Positions 36,576 through 46,600 are shown, numbered from the stretch's first letter. The stretch: 64,000 nucleotides of DNA from Armatimonadota bacterium (GCA_029553475.1 JAKPKV010000143.1:1-64000); one strand, 5' to 3'. A program made the numbers and translations. The notes: a model not told the origin generated them from the sequence alone.

Positions 36576-36958
36576 GACTCGCCCACCTCCCCTGCCTGTT
36601 CCCTGCGCATCACGCCGAGCAGACCCAGCAGCGCGCGCAGCGACGCTTCCACATCCGCCATCCGGGCCTGGTGCGCCTCGCGCGGCAGCACCAAGATATC
36701 CCAGCCCGGGGTGAACTCCGGTCCCAGCGCGCGGATCGCCGCGCGCACCAGGCGCTTGAAACGGTTCCGCTCCACCGCCGAACCGTACTTCTTCGTGACG
36801 AGCATGCCCAGCCGGATCAACCCTCCCGCGGCGATGCCGGGCGGCTGAGCGGCGACCCGCACCTGGAGGAGCCCATCAGATTTTCGACGCCCCTGCTGAT
36901 GCACGCGGCGGAAATCCGCGCGTTTGCGCAGGGGCGCGTAGATCTCGCTGGCGCGCAT
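36572..36958 (-). CDS. rnpA: Ribonuclease P protein component
   Basis: A 128-residue basic protein that helps the RNase P RNA remove 5' leaders from tRNA precursors. The RNR signature is [18 protein letters not shown] (about residues 59-76), preceded by [10 protein letters not shown], and the N-terminus has the typical [14 protein letters not shown]. Its ATG shares one base with the rpmH TAA (TAATG), so the two genes are translationally coupled. Confidence 0.95.
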   Translation of the reverse strand: MRASEIYAPLRKRADFRRVHQQGRRKSDGLLQVRVAAQPPGIAAGGLIRLGMLVTKKYGSAVERNRFKRLVRAAIRALGPEFTPGWDILVLPREAHQARMADVEASLRALLGLLGVMRREQAGEVGES

Positions 36959-37092
36959 TAGACGGTCAGGCGCTTGCGGCCTTTGGCCCGGCGGCGGCTC
37001 AGGACATGGCGGCCGTCCAGCGTGCTCATCCGCTTGCGGAACCCGTGCACGCGGGCGCGGCGCCGGCGCTTGGGCTGCCAGGTTCGTTTCAT
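36958..37092 (-). CDS. rpmH: Ribosomal protein L34
   Basis: A 44-residue basic protein of the large ribosomal subunit: [18 protein letters not shown], then [19 protein letters not shown] and RKRLTV. All conserved L34 positions are present. GAGGAAGG lies four bases before ATG 37092. It heads the operon with rnpA, yidD, yidC and jag. Confidence 0.97.
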   Translation of the reverse strand: MKRTWQPKRRRRARVHGFRKRMSTLDGRHVLSRRRAKGRKRLTV

Positions 37093-37117
37093 GGGACCTT
37101 CCTCCTCACAACAATAA

Positions 37118-37137
37118 CGGCAGGCTCGCACCTGCCG
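37118..37137 (-). terminator. Leader hairpin upstream of rpmH, possible attenuator
   Basis: On the minus strand CGGCAGG-TGCGAG-CCTGCCG is followed by TTATTGTT, 26 bases before the L34 start codon and downstream of the promoter. A 7-bp GC-rich stem followed by T-rich DNA in a ribosomal-protein leader looks like an attenuator. Confidence 0.5.
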
Positions 37138-37175
37138 CTGACGGCGTCTGCCGCCTTGCTACCACCAACCGGTGC

Positions 37176-37204
37176 ATTATAGCAAAAGGCGCCGTGGGGC
37201 GCAA
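37176..37204 (-). promoter_or_regulatory. Promoter of the rpmH operon
   Basis: On the minus strand TTGCGC (37204-37199) and a perfect TATAAT (37181-37176) are separated by 17 bases. The transcript would have a leader of about 75 bases that includes the hairpin at 37118-37137. Confidence 0.7.
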
Positions 37205-37231
37205 ATGCCGGCCATCAGCGCGCGGCGCGCG

Positions 37232-38122
37232 TCACACGCCTTCCATGGTGAGCGCGTCCTGCGCGCCGAGGGCGAGGAGCTGCGTGTCCGCCCAGCCGCG
37301 CATACGGCGGAAGAGCGCCACCGCCGCTTCGCGCTCGCCGGAGGCAATGCTGATCTGCGAGGCTTCCATCTGGTCGAGCACGCTGGCGAAGTTGAACAGC
37401 CACCCGCCGCCGGCGGCGGCTTCCGCCGCCCGCTGGCGCAGCTTGACGAACTCCGGGTCCATCAGCGCCTTCTTCACGTCGGCGTCGGTCTCCACCAGCT
37501 CCTTGCGGATGGCGCGCACGGCGCGGCGCACGTCGGCGGGGGCGGCCTCCACGTCGCAGATCATCTCCGCCACGGCGTCGCGGTCAATGGGCTCCAGCTT
37601 CGCCACCTCGGCCAGCGATTCGGCGGGCAGCGCCGCGCCGGGGTGCTGCGTGGCGCGAAAATGCGCGCGCAGATCCTCCGCCTGCTCCGCCTGCTTCACC
37701 AATATCGGCGTGCAGCCGAGGAACTCGACGATGCGCTCCGGCGTCCACCCCTCGCGGGCGAGTTTTGCCACCGCCTTCAGCCGCTCTTCGCGGGTGAGGC
37801 GCAGCCCGTGGCCGAGGTTCAGCTTCACGGCGTGCGCGAAGAATTCCTCCTCCGGCGCGTCCACCCACAGCACCGGCAGGCGGTAGATGCCGGCGCGCTT
37901 CGCCGCCTCCACCCGGTGCCAGCCGTCCAGCAACTTGCGGGTGGCGCGGTCCGCCACGATGGGCGGCCAGACCACCTCCTGGAAGATGCCGGCGTAAAAC
38001 TCCACCACCTCCTGGTCCACCCCGTGCGCGCGGGGGTTGAGGGCGCGATCGAAGACGAGATCGTTGACGGACACGGTATCCACGGCGGGAACTCCTGGTA
38101 CGATTGAAGTGCGCTTGGTCAT
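37232..38122 (-). CDS. ParB/Srx-fold (ParB N-terminal-like) protein
   Basis: A 296-residue protein with a ParB N-terminal nuclease/CTPase-type domain: VSVNDLVFDRALNPRAHG, WPPIVADRATRKLLDGWHRVEAAKRAG and LNLGHGLRLTREERLKAVAKL. A helix-turn-helix-like segment WTPERIVEFLGCTPILVKQ follows, then a helical C-terminus unlike chromosomal ParB. It lacks the usual GERRxRA box, having GWHRVEA instead, which is the form found in plasmid or phage ParB-like proteins. An alternative GTG start at 38083 has AGGAG eight bases upstream and may be the true start. It lies upstream of rpmH, where dnaA or the origin often sits. Confidence 0.75.
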   Translation of the reverse strand: MTKRTSIVPGVPAVDTVSVNDLVFDRALNPRAHGVDQEVVEFYAGIFQEVVWPPIVADRATRKLLDGWHRVEAAKRAGIYRLPVLWVDAPEEEFFAHAVKLNLGHGLRLTREERLKAVAKLAREGWTPERIVEFLGCTPILVKQAEQAEDLRAHFRATQHPGAALPAESLAEVAKLEPIDRDAVAEMICDVEAAPADVRRAVRAIRKELVETDADVKKALMDPEFVKLRQRAAEAAAGGGWLFNFASVLDQMEASQISIASGEREAAVALFRRMRGWADTQLLALGAQDALTMEGV

Positions 38123-38211
38123 TACGCCGGGGCGGGGGGAGAGTCCTGCCGGGTGAGCAGGGATTTTTCCCGGTACGGCGTAAGTAGCGGAAACGGCGAG
38201 AGGGGGCGGCG

Positions 38212-38544
38212 ATGATCACGCTGGACGACGGCATGCTGGTGCTGAACCGGCAGGCGGATGGCGATGATGTTCAGCCGGTGTTGCGGCGCGCGCGGGGAAA
38301 ACAGCAGGAAGCGTGGTATATCCTCATCCGCGTGGAGACGGAAGCGGTGCTGCACTGGCTGCTCGACATCGAGATCATGGATGACGATGTGCCGCTGCGC
38401 TACCTCGCCCGCACCGGCGAGCGCAGCGACGGCACGGCGAAAATTGACGAGCTCGTCACCGCCGACGAAGGCACCCAGTGCCGCCTGAAAGGCATGGGCC
38501 CGGCCCCGGCGGCGCTGGTCGGGGATGAGCCGGAAGAGGTGTGA
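38212..38544 (+). CDS. Hypothetical protein
   Basis: A 110-residue protein that I do not recognise. It is acidic, with a compact alpha/beta look (MITLDDGMLVLNRQADGDD, AWYILIRVETEAVLHWLLDIEIMDDDVP) and no signal peptide. ATG 38212 is preceded by GAGAGGGGGC. It is divergent from the ParB-like gene, with only 89 bases between them, so the two may share a control region. A longer minus-strand frame over the same bases has poorer content and is taken as a shadow. Confidence 0.55.
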   Translation: MITLDDGMLVLNRQADGDDVQPVLRRARGKQQEAWYILIRVETEAVLHWLLDIEIMDDDVPLRYLARTGERSDGTAKIDELVTADEGTQCRLKGMGPAPAALVGDEPEEV

Positions 38545-38592
38545 CCCAGCGCCGAACAGGTGGATAGTCACCCCGAAGGGGTGGGTGATGCT

Positions 38593-38751
38593 AGCCACGG
38601 GTGAAGCGCCAGCGCAACCCGTGGGATCAAACGCCGATACACAGAAAAGCCCTGAAAGGGCGACAGCAGAAATAGCTGTCGCCCTTTTCAGGGCTTCTGT
38701 TGTTTTTCGCGGCCGGGTTCCACGGGTTGTGCTGGCGCTTCACCCGTGGCT
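38593..38751. repeat. Nested long inverted repeat between convergent genes
   Basis: Outer arms AGCCACGGGTGAAGCGCCAG... (38593-38624) and ...CTGGCGCTTCACCCGTGGCT (38720-38751) pair over 32 bases with one mismatch. Inside, AAAGCCCTGAAAGGGCGACA (from about 38643) pairs with TGTCGCCCTTTTCAGGGCTT (to about 38697). The whole 159-base element could form one large cruciform or RNA hairpin and terminate both flanking genes. Confidence 0.8.
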
Positions 38752-38827
38752 AACGGCTTCGGTCCCTTCGGGACGTGGGCGGGTGGGGACCCCGATGGCA
38801 TCGGGGCAGGCTACCGGCGCTCCCAGG

Positions 38828-41800
38828 TTACTCTTCGATATATACCGTGGTCCCCGCCGGCACCGTCACCGTTTTCGCCAGCGCTTTCAGGCCGGTGATC
38901 TCCTTTGGCGTGCTGATGGTCGCCGCGATGGGGGTGTCGGTGGGGTTATGGACTTCGACTTTGATCTTCCCGGGCTCCCATTTCACCACTGCGAGGACGA
39001 GGTCGCTGTTGTCGGCGGTGAGGAGGTTGCCGGCGACGAATTTTCCCGTCACCGCCACGTCCAGGCGCGGGTAGGCGCTGCCTTCGAAGACGCCGGTGTA
39101 GGTGATGCCGCTCCCCTCGCGCCAGATGCCCGCCGGCCAGCGCGGGTTCAGGCCGGTAAGCTGCAGCGGGATGGCGCAGGGGATGTCGGCGGCGGCCGTC
39201 ACCTCGCCGGCGGCGCCGCCGTTGGCCGGGGTGATGCCGGCGAGATACCGGATGCCGGTGAGCTTGCCGCGGGTGAATTTCAGCGCGTAGGGGGTTTTGT
39301 CGGCGAAGCCCATGGCGCGCAGCCAGGCTTCTTCCGCGCCGTCGAAGTGATGCTGCGCGGTGAAGGCCGGCATCTGGGGGGCGGCGTAGATGAAGCGCGC
39401 GGTGAAGCGCGTGCCCGCCGGGATCACCGCCGGATGGCCCGCCGGCGGCTTCAGCCCGATGCGCCCGTTCTCCAGCCGCAGGCCGTCATTGAGCGTGATG
39501 ATGTTGCCGACCATGCCGCCGGCCGGGATGTCGAAGGCGGACCGCGGGGTGATCTCGCCGGCGATGAGCTTGCCCTTCTCGAACCAGGCGTATCGCGTGC
39601 CAGTGGGGGTGGCGAACGCCGGGAAGAGGCCGGCGGGATTCACCGGCTGCACGTCGCGCTTGAGGGTGATGTCGTACTCGAAGATAGTCGGGTAGGGGGA
39701 GGCGTCCTTGCCCGGCGTGAAATTCCACGTGCGCACCTTGCCGCTGTAGACGGAGGAGGGTTTGCTCGCCATGCTGGGCATGGCGTCATACCCCACGTCC
39801 TTGAACATCGCGGTGACGTATTTCTCGTCGAGGATGCTCTCGGTGAGCACCACGTCATTGGTGGTGAAGGGGTAGTTCAGCTTCACCGCCATGCTGGTGC
39901 CGGGCGTGCCGGTGAAGATGCCGTTGCCTTCGTCAGTGCCTTCGATGGGCAGGAAGAGATTCAGCTTATACGGCAGGTCGGTGCCGGTGTAGTAGTGCCC
40001 CACGTCGCCCAGCCAGTTCTGCCGGTCGGCGCAGCGGTTGTGATAGCGCCCGGCCACCGTGCGCATGGACGAGGTGATGACGCGCCGCCCCGCGCTGTCC
40101 TCGGCGATGAGGAACAGGTCATACTGCTTGCCGTGCTGAAAATCGGCGCGGGCGGCGAACGCCGTCGCGTTGGGCCGCCAGCGGCGGATGGGCGTGTGCC
40201 CGTCATAGAGGACGACGCTGGTGAGCGGCTGATCGCTCTGCACCCCGATATCCACGCGAAAATGCATGCGGCCTTCGGCGGCGGGGCCGAAATCCTTCGG
40301 GTTGATCACCCAGTTGGTGACGAGCGGGCCTTCGCTGATGAGGTAGCGCACCGGGCATTCGAAGTAGTGGCCGGTGCCCACGCGGAAATAGTCCACCGCG
40401 GCCTTCACCGTATCGGCGGGCATGAGCTGCTGGAAGCCGCCCTTCGCGGCGACGGCCACCTCGGCGGGGCTGAACGTCTCATGCACCACGATGGGGTGGG
40501 GGTTGGAGCCGTTCATCACCTGCCAGGCGTAGGCGCCGATGCCGGCGTCTACCACCCGGCCGTTGCGATACGTGTAGACGGTCAGCCCCTGGAAATGCTT
40601 CAATCGCTCGTAGGGCAGCGGCGACGTTTCCGGGCGATGGGCGACCACCATGTGGTTGTACCAGAGCAGGTTGATCATCTGCGTCTTCACCAGCCGCGTG
40701 CCGTCGGCGCTGAGCCAGCTCGCGCGCGGGTAGGACGGCGGGGCGACGAGGATGAAGTGATTGTTGTCCGGGTCCATGATGTCGAAGCCGGGCAGGCAGA
40801 TGAAGTCGTCCGTGCTGTTTTTGGCGCAGGCGGCGACCAGTTTATCCCAATCGCCGCGGCTCAAGCGCGCGAAATTCTCGGTGAACACGATCAGCGAGTA
40901 GCCGGCGGCTTTCGCGGCGGCGGCGTAGTCCTCCACGCTGCCCGCGCCGTCGCTGTATTCCGAGTGCGCGCCGACGAGGGCTTTGAAGAACTGGATGTCG
41001 CCCTGCACCAGCGGGTCGCGGAACTCCGGGTAGTACGTCACCCCGTTCAGCCGGTACGGCATGGGCCGGTGCCGCCAGGACGTGGGCATGAGCATGGTGT
41101 CGGGGTCGAGCACCGGCGAGAAGGCGTTCTCCTCATCCGTCAGCGGCAGCTCGATCTCCTCGATGGGATCGCCGGCTTTGTACCCGCCGAAACCCACGGC
41201 GGCCGACGGCGCGGCCAGCCAGGCATACAGCCGGCTCACCAGCGCGCCGGTGTCGCTGGGCACCTCGCCGTTCCCCTTCTTCAGGATGATGCCGTCAATC
41301 GGCCCATAACTCATCTCGCCGTAGTTGTTGTTGCCCAGTTTCGTGTAGGTCAGGCGGTGGATATACGACGGGTTGATGGTGACCGCGCCCAGCCGGCCTT
41401 TGCCCACCGCGCGCACGGCGGCCAGCACCAGGTCGCCCGCGCCATCCGGCTCATACAGCCACTCGCCGTCCACCAGCGTGCCGACGCGGGCGCCCGCCAT
41501 CGCCTTCACGATGGGCGTCCAGCTCGCGTCGCACACCAGCGGCGGGGCGGTGTAGCAGTCGTCCCAGCGGGTGTTGGCCATCGGGTAGTAAATGCGCTTC
41601 AGCCCGTCGGTGACGGGGTGTTTGGCCAGGTTCTCCGTCCAGCCATAGGCGTTTTCCCCGTAGGCGCGCCACTTGGAGAAGGCCAGCGAGCGGTCGAGGA
41701 TGCACGCCTGCTGCGCCTGAATGCCGTAGCGCCGCATCTCCTCGTTCCAGCCGCCGGCCAGCGCGCCGCCGCAGTCCGCCAGGTTGGAGTAGACCAGCAG

Positions 41801-42157
41801 CCCCGCGCCCTCCGCCACGTACTGGCGGATGACCGCCATGTTCGCCCAGTACTGCAGCATGCGCTGGCCGAAGATGTTGTTCTGCTCGTTGGCGATGGGC
41901 AGCCGGTCAATGACGAAGAGGTTGAATTTTTTCAGGAAGGCGGGCGTCATCGGCGTGAAGTAGCTGACGCCGGTGAGGCTGAAGCCGGCGTCGGCCAGCT
42001 CAGCCGCGTATTGCGCGTCCACCTGCGGCTCTTCGCTGATGAAGAGGATGGCGAGCGGCCCGCCGCCGGCGCCGGCGGTCTTCGGGTCGGGCAGGTCGGC
42101 GGCGAGGGCCGCGGCGCACGGGCCGAGCATGGCGAGCACGACGAGAGCGAAGCGCAT
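38828..42157 (-). CDS. Large secreted protein with amidotransferase-like N-terminus and PHP-like domain
   Basis: A 1109-residue exported protein: signal peptide MRFALVVLAMLGPCAAALA, GGAGGTTCTC just before ATG 42157. Residues 30-340 look like a ThuA/glutamine-amidotransferase-like fold (LAILFISEEPQVDAQYAAEL, VAEGAGLLVYSNLADCGG, GKGRLGAVTINPSYIHRL). A PHP-like segment follows near 400 (GAHSEYSDGAGSVEDYAAAA, then YSLIVFTENF), in which the first histidine of the HxHS motif is absent. The C-terminal half is beta-sandwich-like and ends in a CBM-like strand-rich region. It belongs to the group of giant secreted proteins of this region, but the activity is unknown. Confidence 0.65.
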   Translation of the reverse strand: MRFALVVLAMLGPCAAALAADLPDPKTAGAGGGPLAILFISEEPQVDAQYAAELADAGFSLTGVSYFTPMTPAFLKKFNLFVIDRLPIANEQNNIFGQRMLQYWANMAVIRQYVAEGAGLLVYSNLADCGGALAGGWNEEMRRYGIQAQQACILDRSLAFSKWRAYGENAYGWTENLAKHPVTDGLKRIYYPMANTRWDDCYTAPPLVCDASWTPIVKAMAGARVGTLVDGEWLYEPDGAGDLVLAAVRAVGKGRLGAVTINPSYIHRLTYTKLGNNNYGEMSYGPIDGIILKKGNGEVPSDTGALVSRLYAWLAAPSAAVGFGGYKAGDPIEEIELPLTDEENAFSPVLDPDTMLMPTSWRHRPMPYRLNGVTYYPEFRDPLVQGDIQFFKALVGAHSEYSDGAGSVEDYAAAAKAAGYSLIVFTENFARLSRGDWDKLVAACAKNSTDDFICLPGFDIMDPDNNHFILVAPPSYPRASWLSADGTRLVKTQMINLLWYNHMVVAHRPETSPLPYERLKHFQGLTVYTYRNGRVVDAGIGAYAWQVMNGSNPHPIVVHETFSPAEVAVAAKGGFQQLMPADTVKAAVDYFRVGTGHYFECPVRYLISEGPLVTNWVINPKDFGPAAEGRMHFRVDIGVQSDQPLTSVVLYDGHTPIRRWRPNATAFAARADFQHGKQYDLFLIAEDSAGRRVITSSMRTVAGRYHNRCADRQNWLGDVGHYYTGTDLPYKLNLFLPIEGTDEGNGIFTGTPGTSMAVKLNYPFTTNDVVLTESILDEKYVTAMFKDVGYDAMPSMASKPSSVYSGKVRTWNFTPGKDASPYPTIFEYDITLKRDVQPVNPAGLFPAFATPTGTRYAWFEKGKLIAGEITPRSAFDIPAGGMVGNIITLNDGLRLENGRIGLKPPAGHPAVIPAGTRFTARFIYAAPQMPAFTAQHHFDGAEEAWLRAMGFADKTPYALKFTRGKLTGIRYLAGITPANGGAAGEVTAAADIPCAIPLQLTGLNPRWPAGIWREGSGITYTGVFEGSAYPRLDVAVTGKFVAGNLLTADNSDLVLAVVKWEPGKIKVEVHNPTDTPIAATISTPKEITGLKALAKTVTVPAGTTVYIEE

Positions 42158-42234
42158 GAGAACCTCCCGGCGGGATGAGTCTTATTGCTGTTTGACGATG
42201 GGGAACAGCTTTCGTTGTGCGTCCGCCGCCCCCG

Positions 42235-43575
42235 CTACGCCCGCCCCACCAGCGCCTGCACGTTCACCGGCACGTTCGTCAGCACCTCCACGCGCGGGCC
42301 GTATTTGCCGAGGGTGTTCTCCACCAGCGCGTAGTCGAAGCCGGGGAGGACGATGTCGTCCCAGTGGTTGCCCACGCCGCGCAGCGCGACGTCGAGCATG
42401 GTGACGATCTGGTGCCCCAGCGGCGCGTGGCTGTCCAGGGTGATGGCGCCGTAGAATTCCTGGCACTCGGTGTAGCCGGCGTTATGGGTGCCGGTGTAGG
42501 GCTTCTGGCGGGCGAGATCCACCGGTTTGCCGATGCGCGCGGAGACTTCCGCCGCCTTGCCGGCGAAATAGTCTACCAGCGCCTGCTCCTGCAAACGCGC
42601 GGGGAGGCCGTCGGCGGCGACTTTGCGATACCACGTCTCGCCCACGTCATAGGCGCCCTCGACCAGGTCGAGCCAGTAGCGCTGCTCGGCGGTGACCCGT
42701 GACGGGCTGTCCACGGCGATGGCCGAGCGGCGGATGCAGGCGGTGAGGCCGTCGCGCTGCGGGGCCACGCCCAGGTGTACCCAGTCGCCCTCGCGGATGG
42801 GGCGGTTGAGCGCGGGGCCGATGAGCGTGCGGTTCGCCTCGTTGGCGCCGACGATGATCTTGAAACCGTCGGCCTCGGAGCCGAGCATGCGGCCCACGAA
42901 CTGCGCCCACGCCGCCAGCTCCGTCTCCAGCCGGCCGGGGCGCAGCACGGCGAGCATGGCGCGCATCATGGCGTCGGCGATGGCGCCGGCGTCGGCGATG
43001 AGGCGCATCTCGATGTCGCTCTTCTCATATTTGACTTTGTAGTAGAGCGCCTGGGCGTCCACCACGCCGTCCCTGCCGAAGAGGTTCTCCAGGTACGCGA
43101 CGATGCCGGCGGGGATGACCTGGCGCGGGGTGAGCAGCGCCACGTGATCCACCGCGCCGCCCGCCGCGGCCGCGATGATATCCTCCAGCCGCTCCGCCTG
43201 AATGGGGTATTGCTCGTCGGCAAGCTGCAGCAGCTCCGCTTTGTGCACCTTGGCGCCAGAGCGGTAGACGAGCTGCTCGGCGACGTAGCCGCCTTCCAGC
43301 CCGGCGACGATGTGGAAACCGGTCGGCCCCACCACGCCCGCCACCTGCTCGATGGAGAGGTTGGTATTCCCGCCGAGATACGGCACGTCGCCGCGATAGT
43401 GCTCGTCGGAGAAGACGAGGCCCACCGTATGCCCGGCGGCGGCCAGCGCCACGTTCACCCGCTCCACGCGCTCCAGGAACTCCTCCTTCGGCGCCAGGTA
43501 GGTGCGGTCAATGGCCGGGGTATGTTCCAAAATGCGCTCGATGAGCGCGAGGTCACGCTGATGCTCGCTGGGCAT
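42235..43575 (-). CDS. M24-family (creatinase/prolidase-like) protein lacking metal-binding aspartates
   Basis: A 446-residue protein with the pita-bread fold of aminopeptidase P and creatinase: an N-terminal creatinase_N domain (to about 175) and a C-terminal M24 domain starting at KSDIEMRLIADAGAIADAMM. Where M24 enzymes have GDxVxxDxG...GYxxDxTR, this protein has GDWVHLGVAPQRDGLTACIR, so both aspartate ligands are missing. A His (TGTHNAGYTECQEFYG) and the late Glu (YALVENTLG) remain. Creatinase itself lacks the metal, so a non-metal hydrolase or a non-catalytic role is likely. ATG 43575 has AGGAGG seven bases upstream. Confidence 0.78.
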   Translation of the reverse strand: MPSEHQRDLALIERILEHTPAIDRTYLAPKEEFLERVERVNVALAAAGHTVGLVFSDEHYRGDVPYLGGNTNLSIEQVAGVVGPTGFHIVAGLEGGYVAEQLVYRSGAKVHKAELLQLADEQYPIQAERLEDIIAAAAGGAVDHVALLTPRQVIPAGIVAYLENLFGRDGVVDAQALYYKVKYEKSDIEMRLIADAGAIADAMMRAMLAVLRPGRLETELAAWAQFVGRMLGSEADGFKIIVGANEANRTLIGPALNRPIREGDWVHLGVAPQRDGLTACIRRSAIAVDSPSRVTAEQRYWLDLVEGAYDVGETWYRKVAADGLPARLQEQALVDYFAGKAAEVSARIGKPVDLARQKPYTGTHNAGYTECQEFYGAITLDSHAPLGHQIVTMLDVALRGVGNHWDDIVLPGFDYALVENTLGKYGPRVEVLTNVPVNVQALVGRA

Positions 43576-43666
43576 GGGGTCGCCTCCTGTCGCAGGGTTG
43601 CCTACCAAGGATACGGATTGCGGGAGGGGCTGTCAACGCGGGGGAGAGGTGACGGCAGCCTCCATA

Positions 43667-46600
43667 TTACGGCAGCGCCACCGCGTACCCCTTCACCCCC
43701 TCCACCGTGATCTCTGTCACCGCCGCCGGTTTCTCGTTCACCCTCACCGTCGGCGGCTTCGGGTAGCCGAAAAGGTGGAGGGCGGTGGCGGCGGCATCGT
43801 TCTGCTGGCCGGGCCGCCAGGCGTACTCCACGTAGAGCGTGTTGGCCTTCGGGTGGGCGGCCACGCGGGCGAGGCCGAGCTGGCCGTTGGCCTGTACCAC
43901 CTGCCCGCCGGGAAGGGTGAGCTTCCACGGCATCGGGTCGGGCATCGGGTTGTAGGCGACGACGGCATCCGCCCAGGGGGCCGACTGCAGGTAGGCGTGG
44001 CGGCCGGGCCGCGACTCCAGCACGGCGCCGTTCTTCTCGATGCGGCCGGTGGACCCCTGGATCGCCCACGAGGACTCGCGCATGATGCCCGGCGGCAGAT
44101 ACGGCCACTGGCCGTTCACTTTGCGCGACACCGCCGGGTAGCGGCCGGGGTCGAAGGCCATCTCCAGCGTGTCTTTCCCGCTGGCGTAGCTCACCTCGGC
44201 GTGCTTCTTCTCGGCATTCCAGGCGACGGCGAGCTTCACCGCGCGCATGTGCGCGCGAAACGCGTCGAACGTGGGGTATTCCGTCGCGTCGGCCATCTCC
44301 ACGACGAAGCCGGCGGTGGCCTTCTTCTCGGCGTGGTAGTAGCGGTTCATGTCCAGCCCTTTCGCGCCGCGATAGAGGAAGGCGTGGATGAACAGGGTGG
44401 GGTACTCGTAGCTGATCTCCACCTGCCGGTCGCGCTCCAGCGGGTTGACGACGATGGGGATGAAGCCGAGGTAGGAGACGCCATCCTTGATGCAGATGAT
44501 GTCGCCGTCCTTCGCCGCCGCCACGCTTTTTGTCCGGGTGTTTTCGGCGGGCGTTTCGACGTGCGGGATGTCGAGCGCGTCGGGATCATCCGGCAGCTCC
44601 GCCTGCAGGATGGGCATGCCGGCGGTCATCCGCTTCAGCCAGTCGCCGCCCGGATCGGGTTTCGCGCCGGAGAGCGCGGCGATCTTCTTGTCGTTCACCC
44701 ACACCTCGCGCTGCGCGGCATCGCCGAAGTCAATGAGCGCCACCGTGCTCTGCAGCGCCAGCGTGGGCACTTTCTTATCCTCGAAGCGGTCGGGGGCGGG
44801 GATCGCTTTCAGCGCCACCAGCTTGCCGTCGCGCTGCACGATGCCGAACTCGGCGGTGCTGTTGGCCGGCGCCATGAAGCGGGCGTTGCGCTCAAACCCC
44901 ATGAGCAGCGTGCCGCACTGTTCCAGCCGCGCCACCTGCGCCGGCGTTTTGCGCCAGTTCCCCACCACCGAGGTGACGCCGTAGTCGTGGTTGGCGTTGT
45001 CGCGCGAGGCCAGCGCATAGTGGGCGCCCAGGAAGTTCACGTGCCAGCCGCCGCCCCGGCAGCCGGGGGAGTAGTCCAGCGCGAAGACCCGCGCCGGCAG
45101 CGGCTTGCCGTCCGTCACCGCGCCGGAGAGCGCGGCCAGGTGCGGCTCGGTCCACGGGGCGAGCAGGCCGATACGCAGCGGCGGACCTTCGTCGCCGATG
45201 ATCTCCAGGCCATGCACCTTGCCCCAGGCGGCGGGGGTATCGCGGCGCTTCGGCGTCAGCTCCTCCAGGTGCATGAGCACGCCGCTGGGCGAGAGGGTGT
45301 GCAGCACGTGGGTGGGGCCGTCCTGGCAGAAGACATGTTTATAATAGCCGCCGCGGCCCATCGGGTGGGTGGCGTGGCGCAGCCCGGCGTGGTACATGGA
45401 CATCAGCGGCTCGGTGAGGCGGTCGCGCCAGATGCGCGCGCGCAGTCGGTCGAAGGGGTCTTCCGCCCACTTCGCCACCGCGCCGGCGGCCGCCAGCGTG
45501 AGGGCGTGGTAATAAGTGTCGCCGATCTCCTGGTGGGCGCCCGTGCCGAAGACGTACTGGCGGGCGATGTTGTCCATGCCGCCGCGGGCGTCTTTCAGCA
45601 GGTTGGGCGCGTCCAAAAACTGCCCGGCGAGATAGGCGCCCATGGTGGCATTATGGCCGAAATTCATCGTGCCGCCGCCATGGGTGTAGCCGCGAAAATA
45701 GCTCGGCCCGCCGCGGTGGTTGCCGCCGCCGATATTATCGCGGTTCGCCACCTCCGGGTGCAGCCAGGCGTCCCAGTAGATGCGCAGGTGGTCCTCCACC
45801 GCCGGCGGTAGCAGGTCGCGGTAGGCGTAGGCGAGGATGGCGAAGTCGGAGGTCTGATGGCCGTGCCAGGTGCGCGGCGGCATGCGCAGCAGCGTGCGCA
45901 TCGAAGCGAGGTAATCGTCCTTCGTGCCGGTGAAAAGGGTGTTGAAGTTATAGCCGCGCCCCAGGTAGAGGTCCACGTCGCCGGGGTCGGTGCCCAGCGC
46001 GAACAGCTCTTGCATCCGTTTCCACTGCCAGTCGGGGATGCCCGCCGGCCGCGCTAGGTGTTTTGCCGCGCGCTGCGGCAGATCTGCCGGGTAGTAGATC
46101 GTCGGCGTGCCGGTGATGCCTTTCGCCGCGAGCGCGGCGATATTCGCCGCCGGCGGCAGCGCGCCCGGCGGCGGGGCTTTCGCGTCCCGCACCAGCGTCA
46201 CCACCAGCCGCGGCGTCTTCACCCAGATCTTCATGTAGCCGATGCCCACGCTCCAGTCATAGGCCCAGAAGGAGCGATACTTCATGTCGCGGGTTTCCTG
46301 CTTGTGAAGCTGGAAGCCGCAATCCTCCAGCGCGCGCAGGCGGTCGCCGAGCTCCTTGCCGTAGGCGGGATCCGTCAGCACCTTCGTCACGTCCAGGCGG
46401 GCGATGCTGGTGTCGGGCACGGCGGGCGGCGGTTCCACCAGATCCTCGTCGCCCGGCTCCGTGGCGACCGGTTTCGGCGGCGGCGGCGCGGGATAGAGCG
46501 GCGCCGGGCCGAAGGTATCCGGCCCGCGGTCCCCGGCGGCGCGCCCGCCGCCCAGGCCCCAGAAGGCCCTGCCGTTGATGTAGGCGTTGAAGGTGGGGGC

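Noticed and set aside
37092-37232. Origin of replication upstream of rpmH
   Set aside because: No TTATCCACA-type DnaA boxes and no AT-rich unwinding element in the gap; only a promoter and hairpin are seen.
38525-42178. 1217-codon plus-strand frame over the PHP-like gene
   Set aside because: Typical antisense shadow rich in His, Arg, Gly and Val; the minus-strand frame has signal peptide and ribosome site.
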